The notes beneath the pieces are model-generated. The model was not told where the DNA came from. It saw only the letters and a program-made list of their open reading frames with translations, and made no database searches. From positions 1-64,000 of the forward strand of contig NZ_OY781381.1 in the NCBI RefSeq assembly GCF_963676665.1: 64,000 nucleotides of DNA. Direction: 5' to 3'. Within the stretch, counting starts at the first letter, position 1; every line of letters starts with the position of its first letter. Position numbers and translations under genes: made by a program. The stretch is from an uncultured Tolumonas sp. GTDB taxonomy: Bacteria; Pseudomonadota; Gammaproteobacteria; Enterobacterales; Aeromonadaceae. This document shows positions 1 to 8,913 of the stretch, one piece after another.

Positions 1-1606
1 GCCGGTGCAATGGTCAGTGCGGTGTCTTCCGGCGTCACCAGCGCATCACTTTGTGCGGCCGGTTCGTCGTTAACGGCATGCGGGTTGTCGTTCACCGGTG
101 TTACCTCAATGGTGACTGTCGCGGTGTCGCTACCGCCCTGGCCGTCACTGATGGTGTAGGTGAAGCTGGCCGGACCGTGGTAATCGGCGGCCGGCGTAAA
201 CACAATGTTGCCTTCCACTAAGGCTACCGTCCCATGTACTGCAGCCTGCACACTGGTAATACTCAGCGGGTCGCCATCGGGATCGCTGTCGTTGGCTAAC
301 AGTGTGGCCGGTGCAATGGTCAGTGCGGTGTCTTCCGGCGTCACCAGCGCATCACTTTGTGCGGCCGGGGCGTCGTTGACCGCATCCGGATTGTCGTTCA
401 CCGGTGTTACCTCAATGGTGACTGTCGCGGTGTCGCTACCGCCTTGTCCGTCACTGATGGTGTAGGTGAAGCTGGCCGGACCGTGGTAATCGGCCGCCGG
501 TGTAAACACAATGTTGCCTTCCACTAAGGCTACCGTGCCGTTTACCGCCCCCTGCACACTGGTGATACTCAGCGGGTCGCCATCGGGATCGCTGTCGTTG
601 GCTAACAATGTAGCCGGTGCAATGGTCAGTGCGGTGTCTTCCGGCGTCACCAGCGCATCACTTTGTGCGGCCGGGGCGTCGTTGACCGCATCCGGATTGT
701 CGTTCACCGGTGTTACCTCAATGGTGACTGTCGCGGTGTCGCTACCGCCTTGTCCGTCACTGATGGTGTAGGTGAAGCTGGCCGGACCGTGGTAATCGGC
801 GGCCGGCGTAAACACAATGTTGCCCTCGACTAACGCCACCGTGCCGTTTACCGCCCCCTGCACACTGGTGATACTCAGCGGGTCGCCATCGGGATCGCTG
901 TCATTGGCTAACAGTGTGGCCGGCGCAATGGTCAGTGCGGTGTCTTCCGGCGTCACCAGCGCATCACTTTGTGCGGCCGGTTCGTCGTTAACGGCATGCG
1001 GGTTGTCGTTCACCGGTGTTACCTCAATGGTGACTGTCGCGGTGTCGCTACCGCCTTGTCCGTCACTGATGGTGTAGGTGAAGCTGGCCGGACCGTGGTA
1101 ATCGGCCGCCGGTGTAAACACAATGTTGCCTTCCACTAAGGCTACCGTCCCATGTACTGCAGCCTGCACACTGGTAATACTCAGCGGGTCGCCATCGGGA
1201 TCGCTGTCATTGGCTAACAGTGTGGCCGGTGCAATGGTCAGTGCGGTGTCTTCCGGCGTCACCAGCGCATCACTTTGTGCGGCCGGGGCGTCGTTAACGG
1301 CATGCGGGTTGTCGTTCACCGGTGTTACCTCAATGGTGACTGTCGCGGTGTCGCTACCGCCTTGTCCGTCACTGATGGTGTAGGTGAAGCTGGCCGGACC
1401 GTGGTAATCGGCCGCCGGTGTAAACACAATGTTGCCTTCCACTAAGGCTACCGTCCCATGTACTGCAGCCTGCACACTGGTAATACTCAGCGGGTCGCCA
1501 TCGGGATCGCTGTCGTTGGCTAACAGTGTGGCCGGTGCAATGGTCAGTGCGGTGTCTTCCGGCGTCACCAGCGCATCACTTTGTGCGGCCGGTTCGTCGT
1601 TAACGG
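1..1606. repeat. 306-bp tandem repeat array (five full units plus part) encoding 102-residue adhesin repeats
   Basis: The same 306-base unit recurs at an exact period from the left window edge to about base 1606, where it breaks off into unique sequence. Units are nearly identical and differ in a few short blocks. The junction block near 60, 978 and 1284 reads ...ttaacggcatgcgg, while those near 366 and 672 read ...ttgaccgcatccgg. A second block alternates between catgtactgcagcc (231, 1149, 1455) and cgtttaccgcccc (537, 843). The block types are shuffled independently, as expected from recombination or gene conversion between units. The period is a multiple of three, so changes in copy number keep the adhesin frame. 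Short plus-strand open frames of 86 codons repeated every 306 bases are antisense shadows. Confidence 0.97.
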
Positions 1607-2109
1607 TAGTGGTTGCTATCGGTGCAGAAGGGGGAGTAGCTTGGGTTATTTGATCAACCGATGGAGTGCTCGTGTCATATCCAGATTCAGCAATAGTCGA
1701 TGCGCCGGTTCTCGCAATAGAAACAAAAACCGCTATTTCCGCTACCAATACCAGCACCACCGGCATCTGCAGGAATACCCGCTGCAGCAGCTTCAAACGC
1801 CTGTGTTGGATCTTGGCCGGATAATATAGCTTTCTGTAATTCATTAATTTGTGCTGTAGTCTGATTATTTTCAGCTCCCATAGCAGGCATAGATGGTTGT
1901 TGTTCAACAGGCGTTTCTGCAATGGGATTATGTTCCGGCATCCCTTTTTCAAGGGTAAATGCAGAAGCATCAGTTAGAATAACTTCTGCTCCTGGTTGCA
2001 ATACATCACCAACCTTTAGATCTCTTATCTCACCATCCAAAGTCCGAACTTTTGCCGATCCCGTCAATGTTGTTACATGAGAAATTTCAGTGATCACTTG
2101 ATTGTTCAT
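1..2109 (-). CDS. Retention-module (LapA-type) repeat adhesin, N-terminal part, frameshifted, 3' end outside window
   Basis: Large surface adhesin, probably exported by a type I system and held in the outer membrane. The first ~115 residues from the ATG at 2109 (which follows a G-rich SD-like stretch) look like the N-terminal retention module of LapA-family proteins, ending in an alanine run, AAAAG at residues 107-111, like the di-alanine site cut by LapG proteases. The open frame stops at 1687-1689. Removing one base of the A5 tract at 1725-1729 (T5 on the coding strand) restores GFVSIARTGASTIAESG and then an uninterrupted frame through more than five 102-residue repeats to the window edge. 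The repeats contain NDSDPDGDP, a calcium-binding-like motif of cadherin-like/tandem-95 repeats. The break may be a real mutation, phase variation or a sequencing error. The missing C-terminus (expected RTX region and type I signal) cannot be judged. Confidence 0.85.
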
Positions 2110-2241
2110 AACCCACCCCACCACCAGAATTGTTGCATCCTTGTTAAGTAAAGTTTAGTGATTGGTTATTTTATGAACGACGCAAAGATTGCGCAGATAC
2201 AAACATCTAGTATCAAGATCGATGCAAAAAATCGAACGTAA

Positions 2242-2281
2242 TAAAAAACCCTCTATCTAACCGGATTAAATAGAGGGTTTA
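2242..2281 (-). terminator. Rho-independent terminator after pilY1
   Basis: Inverted repeat aaaccctctat / atagagggttt with a loop of about 12 bases. On the minus strand it is followed by a T6 tract (2243-2248), and it sits 22 bases beyond the pilY1 stop. It separates the pilin operon from the adhesin gene, so the adhesin must have its own promoter in 2110-2241; I could not pick one out. Confidence 0.8.
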
Positions 2282-2303
2282 TAGATTCAACTTATCTCAA
2301 ACG

Positions 2304-5300
2304 TTAATTTTCATGTATAAATTGATACTCTTTCTTTGGCATTGTCGTGCCGGTTGTTAGCGTGGTCCCTGTGACTATAGTTCCATTTAGATCACCAGGC
2401 CCACCAAGCAAACGAATCTTTTTATCGCTACCTACGTAAATCGATAAGTTTTCAATGAGCAAGTTATTAGTGCTTTTGAAAGGAGATGGATCTGAATTAC
2501 TGTCCGATGAACTGTATGTGCCATAGTGCATATTCATTGAATATACACGTGTAGTACCAATTGATGTTCCTAATGAACAAACATCCTGACTTTGCGATGC
2601 TTCCGGCACGAAAGAACTAAAATGCAACGTTCCGTCAACCACAGCACCAGAACCAAAAACCTTTTCGCCAGTTCCAGTAAGCCAATAGACCCAACCATTT
2701 GCTCCGGTTAATCCAGCCATAACATCAAGATCTGATGTATTAGGCATAGTAGTAATATCGTATAAATTACTTATAACTATTGTTGCTGGCTTAGTTGAAG
2801 TAGCCAGATATGAACCAATTTGATAATCTCGCAACATGAAATAAGCATTTTTGACAACTTTCTCAGAAGCTGGATATTCACGATCGCCACTACCCAGCAA
2901 TACTGCATCGAATGGTATTTCCGAATAAGCATACGATGAATCGCTATTCTTGGTAATTTTCTTGTTAATAGTACGAATAATCATAGGTGCATAAAAGAAC
3001 CGACGATCCTGATTCGCAACGGTGTCACTACCAAGAGATGCGAACTTGAACATAGACCATTTTGTTTTATCAGTACCACTCATGTCCATACGCCATACAT
3101 TACCACCGGTGTCTGTCGCATATAATCTGTCAGTAACCCCATCACCGTCACTATCCATTAATGCCAACCCTCCTGGCATGCTATCAACCATTGTCGTCAT
3201 CTGTAGATTGGTTGATGAAGTAGCATCAGGAGAAACTTTGAATTTCAATACGCCTGTATCAGCATCAACAATGTAAATAGCGTTACCAACTGCACTGGTT
3301 CCAGCTCCAGTATATCCACCCGTAAAAATAACAACGGGGTTAGTCTCACCAGGAATTTTAGTCACCTGAGGTGTCGACCAAGTATAAGCTAAACGATCAA
3401 AACCTGACGTTGTTCCTCCTGTAATAATCCATTTAAGTGATGGCGAATTAGGGTTAGTTACATTAAGAGCATAATAACTACGACCACCCTGTTGCTGTCC
3501 AATAAATACCCAAGCTTTATCACCGCTACCACTACTAGTTATAAGGCCATCATTATTATTGTCTAATATATAGCTAACCGCATTTCCATCAAGCCCATAC
3601 AGATGAGAATTAGCAATATCATTTTCACGTAAAGTCGTCTGATTTTTTAATAATGGATAAGGAATAAATGCCCACGATTCATCAACGGTATCGCCTGAAT
3701 CTTTAAACATATGCAGGAAACCAGCATTTGTTCCAACTACAATTCGCAAATCTGGATTTGTTGCGCCAGTGGATTGTCCATAATTAATAACTAGTGGCTT
3801 ACTATGCATCATATCAGCCAGAATTGTTTTCCGGTTTGCAGATGTAGTGGTACCATCCACATCCTTCCCCAAAATCCAATTAATCTGGGTATCAATTTGG
3901 GTTGTATCTACGACATCTAAGTCGGTTACTAATTGTGTATCTGAACCAGCAATAGAGGTCAGGTTTGTTCTATTTAAAGCTGTAAGTGTTGTGCCATTAT
4001 TTGTATATATGGTTCTGTTTGTTTTGTTAGCCAGCATACTTTGTACACCGCCTTTTTCTATTGAACCGCCATCACCATTATCAGTTGACCAAATAGTGGT
4101 AGCAGAAGAGTTTATTTTCCCTTCACTTGAAATTGCAGCCTCATCATTTTTATCAACAATATAGCCTTTTGTATCTGAGTATTTTAATTTCTTTATATTT
4201 CCAACCCAAGCAGGGCCATCTCCTGGTACAAATATAGAATAATAAAGATTATTAAGATATTGAGAGCGATCCATGGTACTGCTAGCAGTGGTTGGTGCCA
4301 GCATTGAATATTGACCAGATAATATATCGATAAGAATATTGCGCAATGCATCACCCAATGCAGTTGCATCTGCAGCACCATAGTATTTACCACCACCTTG
4401 TGTTGCAGTTGCTGTCAGTAATGCTTGTGCATTAACCATCGCATCATTACCAAAACCAATTGTGTATGTTGAAACACTTTGAGTTCCACTCAGAGTTGTA
4501 CTTTGATCTTTATTTTTTAAATATCCAGCCAATGAAGGTAAATAACTTGTTCTTAATGTACCCCCCTCGTAGTAGTTCATAGACTTACCCCAATCAGCTA
4601 ATTCTGCAGTGGTAAGTTTAGTATTATTTATATATTCACTGGTTATAAGAGCATTAGCTGCTGTATCGTGTGTTGGTTCACCATCAGTAATTAATATGAT
4701 ATATCCATGATTATGACAACTATCAAAAGGAGTTTTATATTGAGTCAACCCAGCTAACATTGCTGTGGGATCATAAGGTGGCGTACCATTCCATTTACCC
4801 TTCCATACACTACCACCCTGCCAATAATGGGTAACCTCATAGAAGGTTTCAGATAATGGTGTCCATGTTTCAGCAGATAAACTATTTACGGTATCAATCA
4901 ATGCTTGCCGGTAACCTGCATTAGTGTCCGTGGTACTAGTAGTATCATTAGCATTTTTAGATGCAAAAACAATACGTCCACCATCATCTGTACCCGGCGT
5001 ATTGCTCGCATTGTTATTCATATTAAAAGTAGTTAAACCGTAGTCAACTGACGGTGTTGAAGTAATAAGGTCAGCTATGGTTTTTTGAGCAACCGCAAGA
5101 CGAGTACTTGTTTGAATTCGACCAGTGTAATACCAGTCGACATAGTCGCTCGTATATAAATAACTCGCTGTAGCAGTAGCAAAACTGGCCTTGGTGCCCG
5201 TGGTTCCATAGGCAGCATTCATGGTGCTAAAAGAACCATTTAAAGGATAACCAGAGGTTGACGGCGAACCAGGGTTAGCCATGTCAGATTTTGTTATATC

Positions 5301-5726
5301 CACCTGACAATCTACATAATCGTTAGGGTTCGTTCTTAAATCTTGCCAACGCCACTTATTTCCTTGTTTTTGTATACTACGAAAATGATCTGCATAAAAT
5401 CCAACAGAATTAAGCGCACTAACAGATGCATTACAGTTATTATATTGAGTATAAAAAAACTGTGATGAACTTGATTGTGGAACTGTGCCATTAGTTGACC
5501 AGAATATTTTGGTATAGGTGGTCGTAGCTGTAAATGGCACTGATGCATCAACTGAACTGTCCATACTGCCAGAATTATCAAAAATAATCATGACCCTAGG
5601 CTGAACACCTGCTTGCGTGCTGAGATCAAGAACATATAACTCAGTATCATCAGCCCGAACAGAAGCAGTTTGCATTACAAAACTGAATATTACACCAACT
5701 AGGATGGCTTTAAGAAATGCACTCAT
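2304..5726 (-). CDS. pilY1: PilY1-type type IV pilus tip adhesin/assembly protein
   Basis: 1140 residues from the ATG at 5726, which has a perfect AAGGAGG; a longer in-frame start at 5771 would lie inside pilX and lacks this support. An N-terminal signal peptide ends near MQTASVRADD (secretion). A von Willebrand A-like region carries the MIDAS-type motif DNSGSM at residues 50-55. The C-terminal half is the PilC/PilY1 beta-propeller (ILGKDVDG, MMHSKPLVINYG, GTNAGFLHMF), with the calcium-loop sequence DSDGDGVTDRLYATDTGGN at about residues 853-871. In the family this protein sits at the pilus tip with the minor pilins and governs extension, retraction, adhesion and surface sensing. It is last gene of the pilE-V-W-X-Y1 operon, and its SD overlaps the end of pilX. 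The gene is visibly richer in A+T than the housekeeping genes to its right. Confidence 0.93.
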   Translation of the reverse strand: MSAFLKAILVGVIFSFVMQTASVRADDTELYVLDLSTQAGVQPRVMIIFDNSGSMDSSVDASVPFTATTTYTKIFWSTNGTVPQSSSSQFFYTQYNNCNASVSALNSVGFYADHFRSIQKQGNKWRWQDLRTNPNDYVDCQVDITKSDMANPGSPSTSGYPLNGSFSTMNAAYGTTGTKASFATATASYLYTSDYVDWYYTGRIQTSTRLAVAQKTIADLITSTPSVDYGLTTFNMNNNASNTPGTDDGGRIVFASKNANDTTSTTDTNAGYRQALIDTVNSLSAETWTPLSETFYEVTHYWQGGSVWKGKWNGTPPYDPTAMLAGLTQYKTPFDSCHNHGYIILITDGEPTHDTAANALITSEYINNTKLTTAELADWGKSMNYYEGGTLRTSYLPSLAGYLKNKDQSTTLSGTQSVSTYTIGFGNDAMVNAQALLTATATQGGGKYYGAADATALGDALRNILIDILSGQYSMLAPTTASSTMDRSQYLNNLYYSIFVPGDGPAWVGNIKKLKYSDTKGYIVDKNDEAAISSEGKINSSATTIWSTDNGDGGSIEKGGVQSMLANKTNRTIYTNNGTTLTALNRTNLTSIAGSDTQLVTDLDVVDTTQIDTQINWILGKDVDGTTTSANRKTILADMMHSKPLVINYGQSTGATNPDLRIVVGTNAGFLHMFKDSGDTVDESWAFIPYPLLKNQTTLRENDIANSHLYGLDGNAVSYILDNNNDGLITSSGSGDKAWVFIGQQQGGRSYYALNVTNPNSPSLKWIITGGTTSGFDRLAYTWSTPQVTKIPGETNPVVIFTGGYTGAGTSAVGNAIYIVDADTGVLKFKVSPDATSSTNLQMTTMVDSMPGGLALMDSDGDGVTDRLYATDTGGNVWRMDMSGTDKTKWSMFKFASLGSDTVANQDRRFFYAPMIIRTINKKITKNSDSSYAYSEIPFDAVLLGSGDREYPASEKVVKNAYFMLRDYQIGSYLATSTKPATIVISNLYDITTMPNTSDLDVMAGLTGANGWVYWLTGTGEKVFGSGAVVDGTLHFSSFVPEASQSQDVCSLGTSIGTTRVYSMNMHYGTYSSSDSNSDPSPFKSTNNLLIENLSIYVGSDKKIRLLGGPGDLNGTIVTGTTLTTGTTMPKKEYQFIHEN

Positions 5727-5736
5727 ATTAACCTCC

Positions 5737-6180
5737 TTAGCCACCACTATTTGATAACAATGGTTGCTCAATATTAAGGGTCATTTGTAACCAACCCATA
5801 TTACCTTTAGCAAAGGTGGTGCTATTATCCGCATCAACATAACGACAATTTTTAATAGCAGTATCACTGTTTGCATTAAACCGTCGCTTACAAGTAACTT
5901 CTGCTCTTAACAGTAAGGGAATAACATTGCCAGAGCCGGTAGTCACACTACTCGATGCCGGCATCGTAGATAATGTACCCGCCAGATTATTAATCACCAT
6001 AACCTCTTGCATAATTCCAGTTAAAGTCTGCTCAGCACTATTTCTATCTGTAACAGCACCGATCATTTTTAGATCTTCTCGCGCCCATTGCATAACGGAC
6101 ACTGCGATTAACGTTAGAGGAAGAATGAGAATCAATGCAACTGCTAGTACCATTCCTTTTTCTTTAAGTTGAGTTTTCAT
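5737..6180 (-). CDS. pilX: Minor pilin-associated protein PilX
   Basis: 147 residues. The N-terminus [29 protein letters not shown] is the PilX N-terminal pattern: a short basic leader, then a prepilin-like hydrophobic helix beginning after a Gly, with M in place of the usual F at +1. The remainder is a small soluble domain with two cysteines (TCKRRF, KNCRY) that could form a disulfide. Its position between pilW and pilY1 and its four-base start overlap with the pilW stop fit translationally coupled minor pilin genes. In the family PilX joins the tip complex that primes pilus assembly and carries PilY1. Sequence outside the helix is poorly conserved in this family, so the name rests on the N-terminus and the context. 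Confidence 0.85.
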   Translation of the reverse strand: MKTQLKEKGMVLAVALILILPLTLIAVSVMQWAREDLKMIGAVTDRNSAEQTLTGIMQEVMVINNLAGTLSTMPASSSVTTGSGNVIPLLLRAEVTCKRRFNANSDTAIKNCRYVDADNSTTFAKGNMGWLQMTLNIEQPLLSNSGG

Positions 6181-7166
6181 TGTGTGCTATCTCCACTGTT
6201 GTTAAATATAACTGTGGATTGCAATAATAACCGCCGATAATTATCCGCTGGAGTATAGGATATATCTCCTAACGCATACGTATTTTGGTTTACATATTTA
6301 TTACTAGCATCTATAGATCGGACTAATAAAAATAATTTAGCACCTAAAACTCGTCGTTCATCCCACTGTTGTTGTGTCACATTTTCTGGCGCAATATATG
6401 AGTCAATGACACCATCTGGCGTTAATGTACTATCAATTGCAAATAAAATACGCATCCTTTCAATACCACGAACAATTGCTGTATCTTGTATCGAATCAGT
6501 GAGATACATCATGTGTAATTCAGGTACCGAATTTTGAGAGCTAATGTAGTAAATATGGCGAATATATTCCCATACCTGACGGTTTGGCATAACAGTTATT
6601 GTTGGTCGAGTTTCTGAACCTTTAAAAAAATTTAATGCTTGTATGTTCGCAGCTATATAAAAATGACTTGAATCCAGTGCTGTTGCATCAGCGATTGAAT
6701 TACCTTGCGCTCTTTTTATATCAATAATGTCAGAATCAGGAGAAAAAGCGGCGCCGGAAGCCAAATTAATACAAGCGAGAGAAGACCCTTTGCTACCACT
6801 AGCATTAACATGGAGTGTCCATGCAGAACGAAGATTACCTGATACACTAGGAAAGCTGCCTATACTTCTGGAGTCAAGGCAATCACTACTCGAACTTAAC
6901 GTGCTTGCTGCAGTACTAAGAGTAACACCAGCCCCTAACGCTAAAGGCACACCAGTATAGTCCCCCCAAAATCCGGCCATATGAAGATCACGTAGCAGCA
7001 GATTCATCCCAATTCGGCCATTTTCCTGTAATTCACCATTATCCAAAGAGTCTTGGGTTGTCTCATTAGAGATAACATAAAGAGACATTAAACCGCCAAA
7101 TATGAACAACCCAATGACGATAGCAATCATCCATTCGATTAGTGTATATCCAGAACTCCGCTTCAT
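6177..7166 (-). CDS. pilW: Minor pilin PilW
   Basis: 329 residues from the ATG at 7166, which overlaps the pilV stop as ATGA; a longer in-frame start at 7271 would lie inside pilV and is rejected. MKRSSG/YTLIEWMIAIVIGLFIFGGLMSLYV is a class III/type IVa prepilin signal: cleavage after Gly, Glu at +5, then the transmembrane assembly helix. The length and position between pilV and pilX are typical of PilW, a minor pilin of the tip-priming complex. Cleavage and N-methylation by PilD are expected, although pilD is not in this window. Confidence is high for a prepilin and good for PilW specifically. Confidence 0.9.
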   Translation of the reverse strand: MKRSSGYTLIEWMIAIVIGLFIFGGLMSLYVISNETTQDSLDNGELQENGRIGMNLLLRDLHMAGFWGDYTGVPLALGAGVTLSTAASTLSSSSDCLDSRSIGSFPSVSGNLRSAWTLHVNASGSKGSSLACINLASGAAFSPDSDIIDIKRAQGNSIADATALDSSHFYIAANIQALNFFKGSETRPTITVMPNRQVWEYIRHIYYISSQNSVPELHMMYLTDSIQDTAIVRGIERMRILFAIDSTLTPDGVIDSYIAPENVTQQQWDERRVLGAKLFLLVRSIDASNKYVNQNTYALGDISYTPADNYRRLLLQSTVIFNNSGDSTQ

Positions 7167-7756
7167 AGTACCGTCCTTACCACATACTGCCGGTGAGTCT
7201 TCCCACCCGTTCCACATGAGGTATTTGCTGTATTCTGTAATGTTCCATTCAGTTCTTCGCGATCTTGCCAACTGATCGTAATGGTGACATTAGCGGCATT
7301 CTGACTCGTAATACGACTTAGTTGCAGGCAACCAACAGGAGAATTCATGACATTACCTGTGCCCGAAACTGAAGCTCCACGAAGTTGTTCCTGTAGACTA
7401 TATAAGTCCAGATTAACCAAATCACTTTGCGTGCAGTTCGTCATAAGGCCACTGGTTTGTGCGCAAGAAGGTATAGTTAGTGAAGAACCAGAGACTGTAG
7501 CTGAATAAGTTGAACCGCTCCCAGCCAGTTGTTGTGTAATCCAGGCTGTTTTATTCAGACGCAACCGGTCTTGTAGATCAGTTGCGATATACATAGCAAC
7601 CGTCCGCTGGCGCGCTTCATAAGAAGAATATTTAGCAACACCCTGTAATACAATTAATCCCAGCAGACTCACAGACAAAACAACAGCAGCAATCAGGACT
7701 TCTATCAAAGTGAATCCGCTCTGATATTTTTTTACTGTGTTGTGATTGAGAGTCAT
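7163..7756 (-). CDS. pilV: Type IV pilus minor pilin PilV
   Basis: 197 residues. The prepilin signal KKYQSG/FTLIEVLIAAVVLSVSLLGLIVLQ has the canonical Phe at +1 and Glu at +5. The stretch that follows (ARQRTVAMYIATDLQDRLRLNK) is characteristic of the PilV modification-protein family. An AAGGAGA ribosome site lies just upstream, in the short gap after the pilE-like gene. It belongs to the same minus-strand operon as pilW, pilX and pilY1. PilV forms part of the pilus-tip priming complex. Several cysteines (PSCAQTSGLMTNC, VGCLQL, TSCGTGG) could stabilise the globular domain. Confidence 0.91.
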   Translation of the reverse strand: MTLNHNTVKKYQSGFTLIEVLIAAVVLSVSLLGLIVLQGVAKYSSYEARQRTVAMYIATDLQDRLRLNKTAWITQQLAGSGSTYSATVSGSSLTIPSCAQTSGLMTNCTQSDLVNLDLYSLQEQLRGASVSGTGNVMNSPVGCLQLSRITSQNAANVTITISWQDREELNGTLQNTANTSCGTGGKTHRQYVVRTVL

Positions 7757-7771
7757 AGCCCATCTCCTTGC

Positions 7772-8179
7772 TCAATTCCAGCAACTACTGCTGCTTGAGC
7801 TCGTTTTGGTACCATTCTGAGTGAGTGTATATGTGACACAATCACTATCCGAGGCCTGAGTACCGCTGGCTGTTGCAGTCAAGGTGTATGTGGATGTCGT
7901 TGGCGTTGCAATGGTTATTGTGTAATACCCATTTGTGGTGGTGTAAGTGGCCGCAGATGTCGCCGTTAACCCTAGCTGAAACAAGCTTCCATATTGATTA
8001 TTATCGAGATAATAACGCTCCTCTAAGTTAGCCAAACGAATCAATGTAGAGCTAGCTTCAGTTCTGTGGCTGGTCAAAATATGCCGCATATAACTAGGGT
8101 ATGCGACTCCAGCCAACACAGCGACAATCGCTACTGCAATCATCAATTCTATCAACGTGATCCCTGCCAATTTACGCAT
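7772..8179 (-). CDS. pilE: PilE-type minor pilin, first gene of the minor pilin operon
   Basis: 135 residues. MRKLAG/ITLIELMIAVAIVAVLAGVAYPSYMRH is a type IV prepilin leader with Ile at +1 and Glu at +5. The body (SHRTEASSTLIRLANLEERYYLDNNQYG) matches the PilE minor-pilin pattern, and two C-terminal cysteines (SDCVTY, SSCWN) can form the D-loop disulfide. AAGAGGA lies seven bases before the start. It is the promoter-proximal gene of the operon and diverges from fimT across 186 bases. In Pseudomonas PilE lies at the other end of the cluster, after pilY1, so the order here is rearranged relative to that model. The major pilin PilA is an alternative reading, but the context favours a minor pilin. 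Confidence 0.85.
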   Translation of the reverse strand: MRKLAGITLIELMIAVAIVAVLAGVAYPSYMRHILTSHRTEASSTLIRLANLEERYYLDNNQYGSLFQLGLTATSAATYTTTNGYYTITIATPTTSTYTLTATASGTQASDSDCVTYTLTQNGTKTSSSSSSCWN

Positions 8180-8365
8180 AGGTTCCTCTTGACAACCGAT
8201 TTTGTATATGCTTACGCTTTAATTCTAGTGCAAGAAGGCATTTCAGGAAGGTAAAGAAAAGGAAATATTTCAAATGAAAAATATGGAATAACAATGTCGC
8301 TATGCGGTTCAATAAATCTGCCATACTGATTATGTGGTTTCTGATTTTAGCTATGGTAGGCCGGT

Positions 8366-8911
8366 ATGCGGTGGTATCGAGGCTTTACATTGATCGAGCT
8401 GCTAATCACGATTGTGATCGGAATAATATTGCTGACAGTTGGACTACCAGCTATGCGGCAATTTATCGTGTCATCAGCTGTTGAACAGGAATCTAGTTCT
8501 CTATATAACGCAATTCATTCTGCTCGTAGCCAAGCTATTGCATTAAATCAGGATGTTGTTATTTGTTATGCAAATACGTCTAATACATGTGTCACAACAG
8601 GGATTAACCATCTATTGATGTTTGTCGATAAAGATAAAAATGGTTCTCTAAACACCGGTAATGCCGATCCTGATGTTGTTTTATTAACCGGTGGCACAAT
8701 CAACAGCAGTGTAGTAATAAGCACAACCCAGTCTAATTACCGGTTTACGCAAGAAGGCGTTTTACGTAGTAGTGGGACTCTGACGTTATACAATAATGAC
8801 TATAGTTGCACTGCCCGTAAAATTATTGCGTCGTTATCAGGTAAAGCGCAGCTTTGTGACAACAATAAAGCTGGGGTTGGCGGCTGCCCGACTGGCAGTT
8901 ATTGCCCATAG
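8366..8911 (+). CDS. FimT/FimU-like (GspH domain) minor pilin
   Basis: 181 residues. MRWYRG/FTLIELLITIVIGIILLTVGLPAMRQF is a canonical prepilin signal. It is followed by the GspH/FimT pattern (SSSLYNAIHSARSQAIALNQDVVIC, then a C-terminal beta domain with FTQEGVLRSSGTLTLYN). The chosen ATG has GGTAGG five bases upstream. It is transcribed away from the pilE-V-W-X-Y1 operon, so the whole minor pilin set flanks one divergent promoter region (8180-8365). FimT/FimU initiates the tip complex in Pseudomonas, and FimT-type proteins in some bacteria bind DNA for transformation; which role applies cannot be told from sequence. Four cysteines lie at the C-terminal end (SCTARK, LCDNN, GGCPTGSYCP). Confidence 0.88.
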   Translation: MRWYRGFTLIELLITIVIGIILLTVGLPAMRQFIVSSAVEQESSSLYNAIHSARSQAIALNQDVVICYANTSNTCVTTGINHLLMFVDKDKNGSLNTGNADPDVVLLTGGTINSSVVISTTQSNYRFTQEGVLRSSGTLTLYNNDYSCTARKIIASLSGKAQLCDNNKAGVGGCPTGSYCP

Positions 8912-8913
8912 AG

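Noticed and set aside
1..1606. CRISPR-like regular repeats
   Set aside because: The repeat unit is 306 bases, contiguous with no unique spacers, and coding.
205..1653. Five or more plus-strand open frames of about 86 codons spaced every 306 bases
   Set aside because: They are the antisense of the adhesin repeat. The minus-strand frame gives a recognisable repeat protein with calcium-type motifs; the plus-strand frames match nothing and have no ribosome sites.
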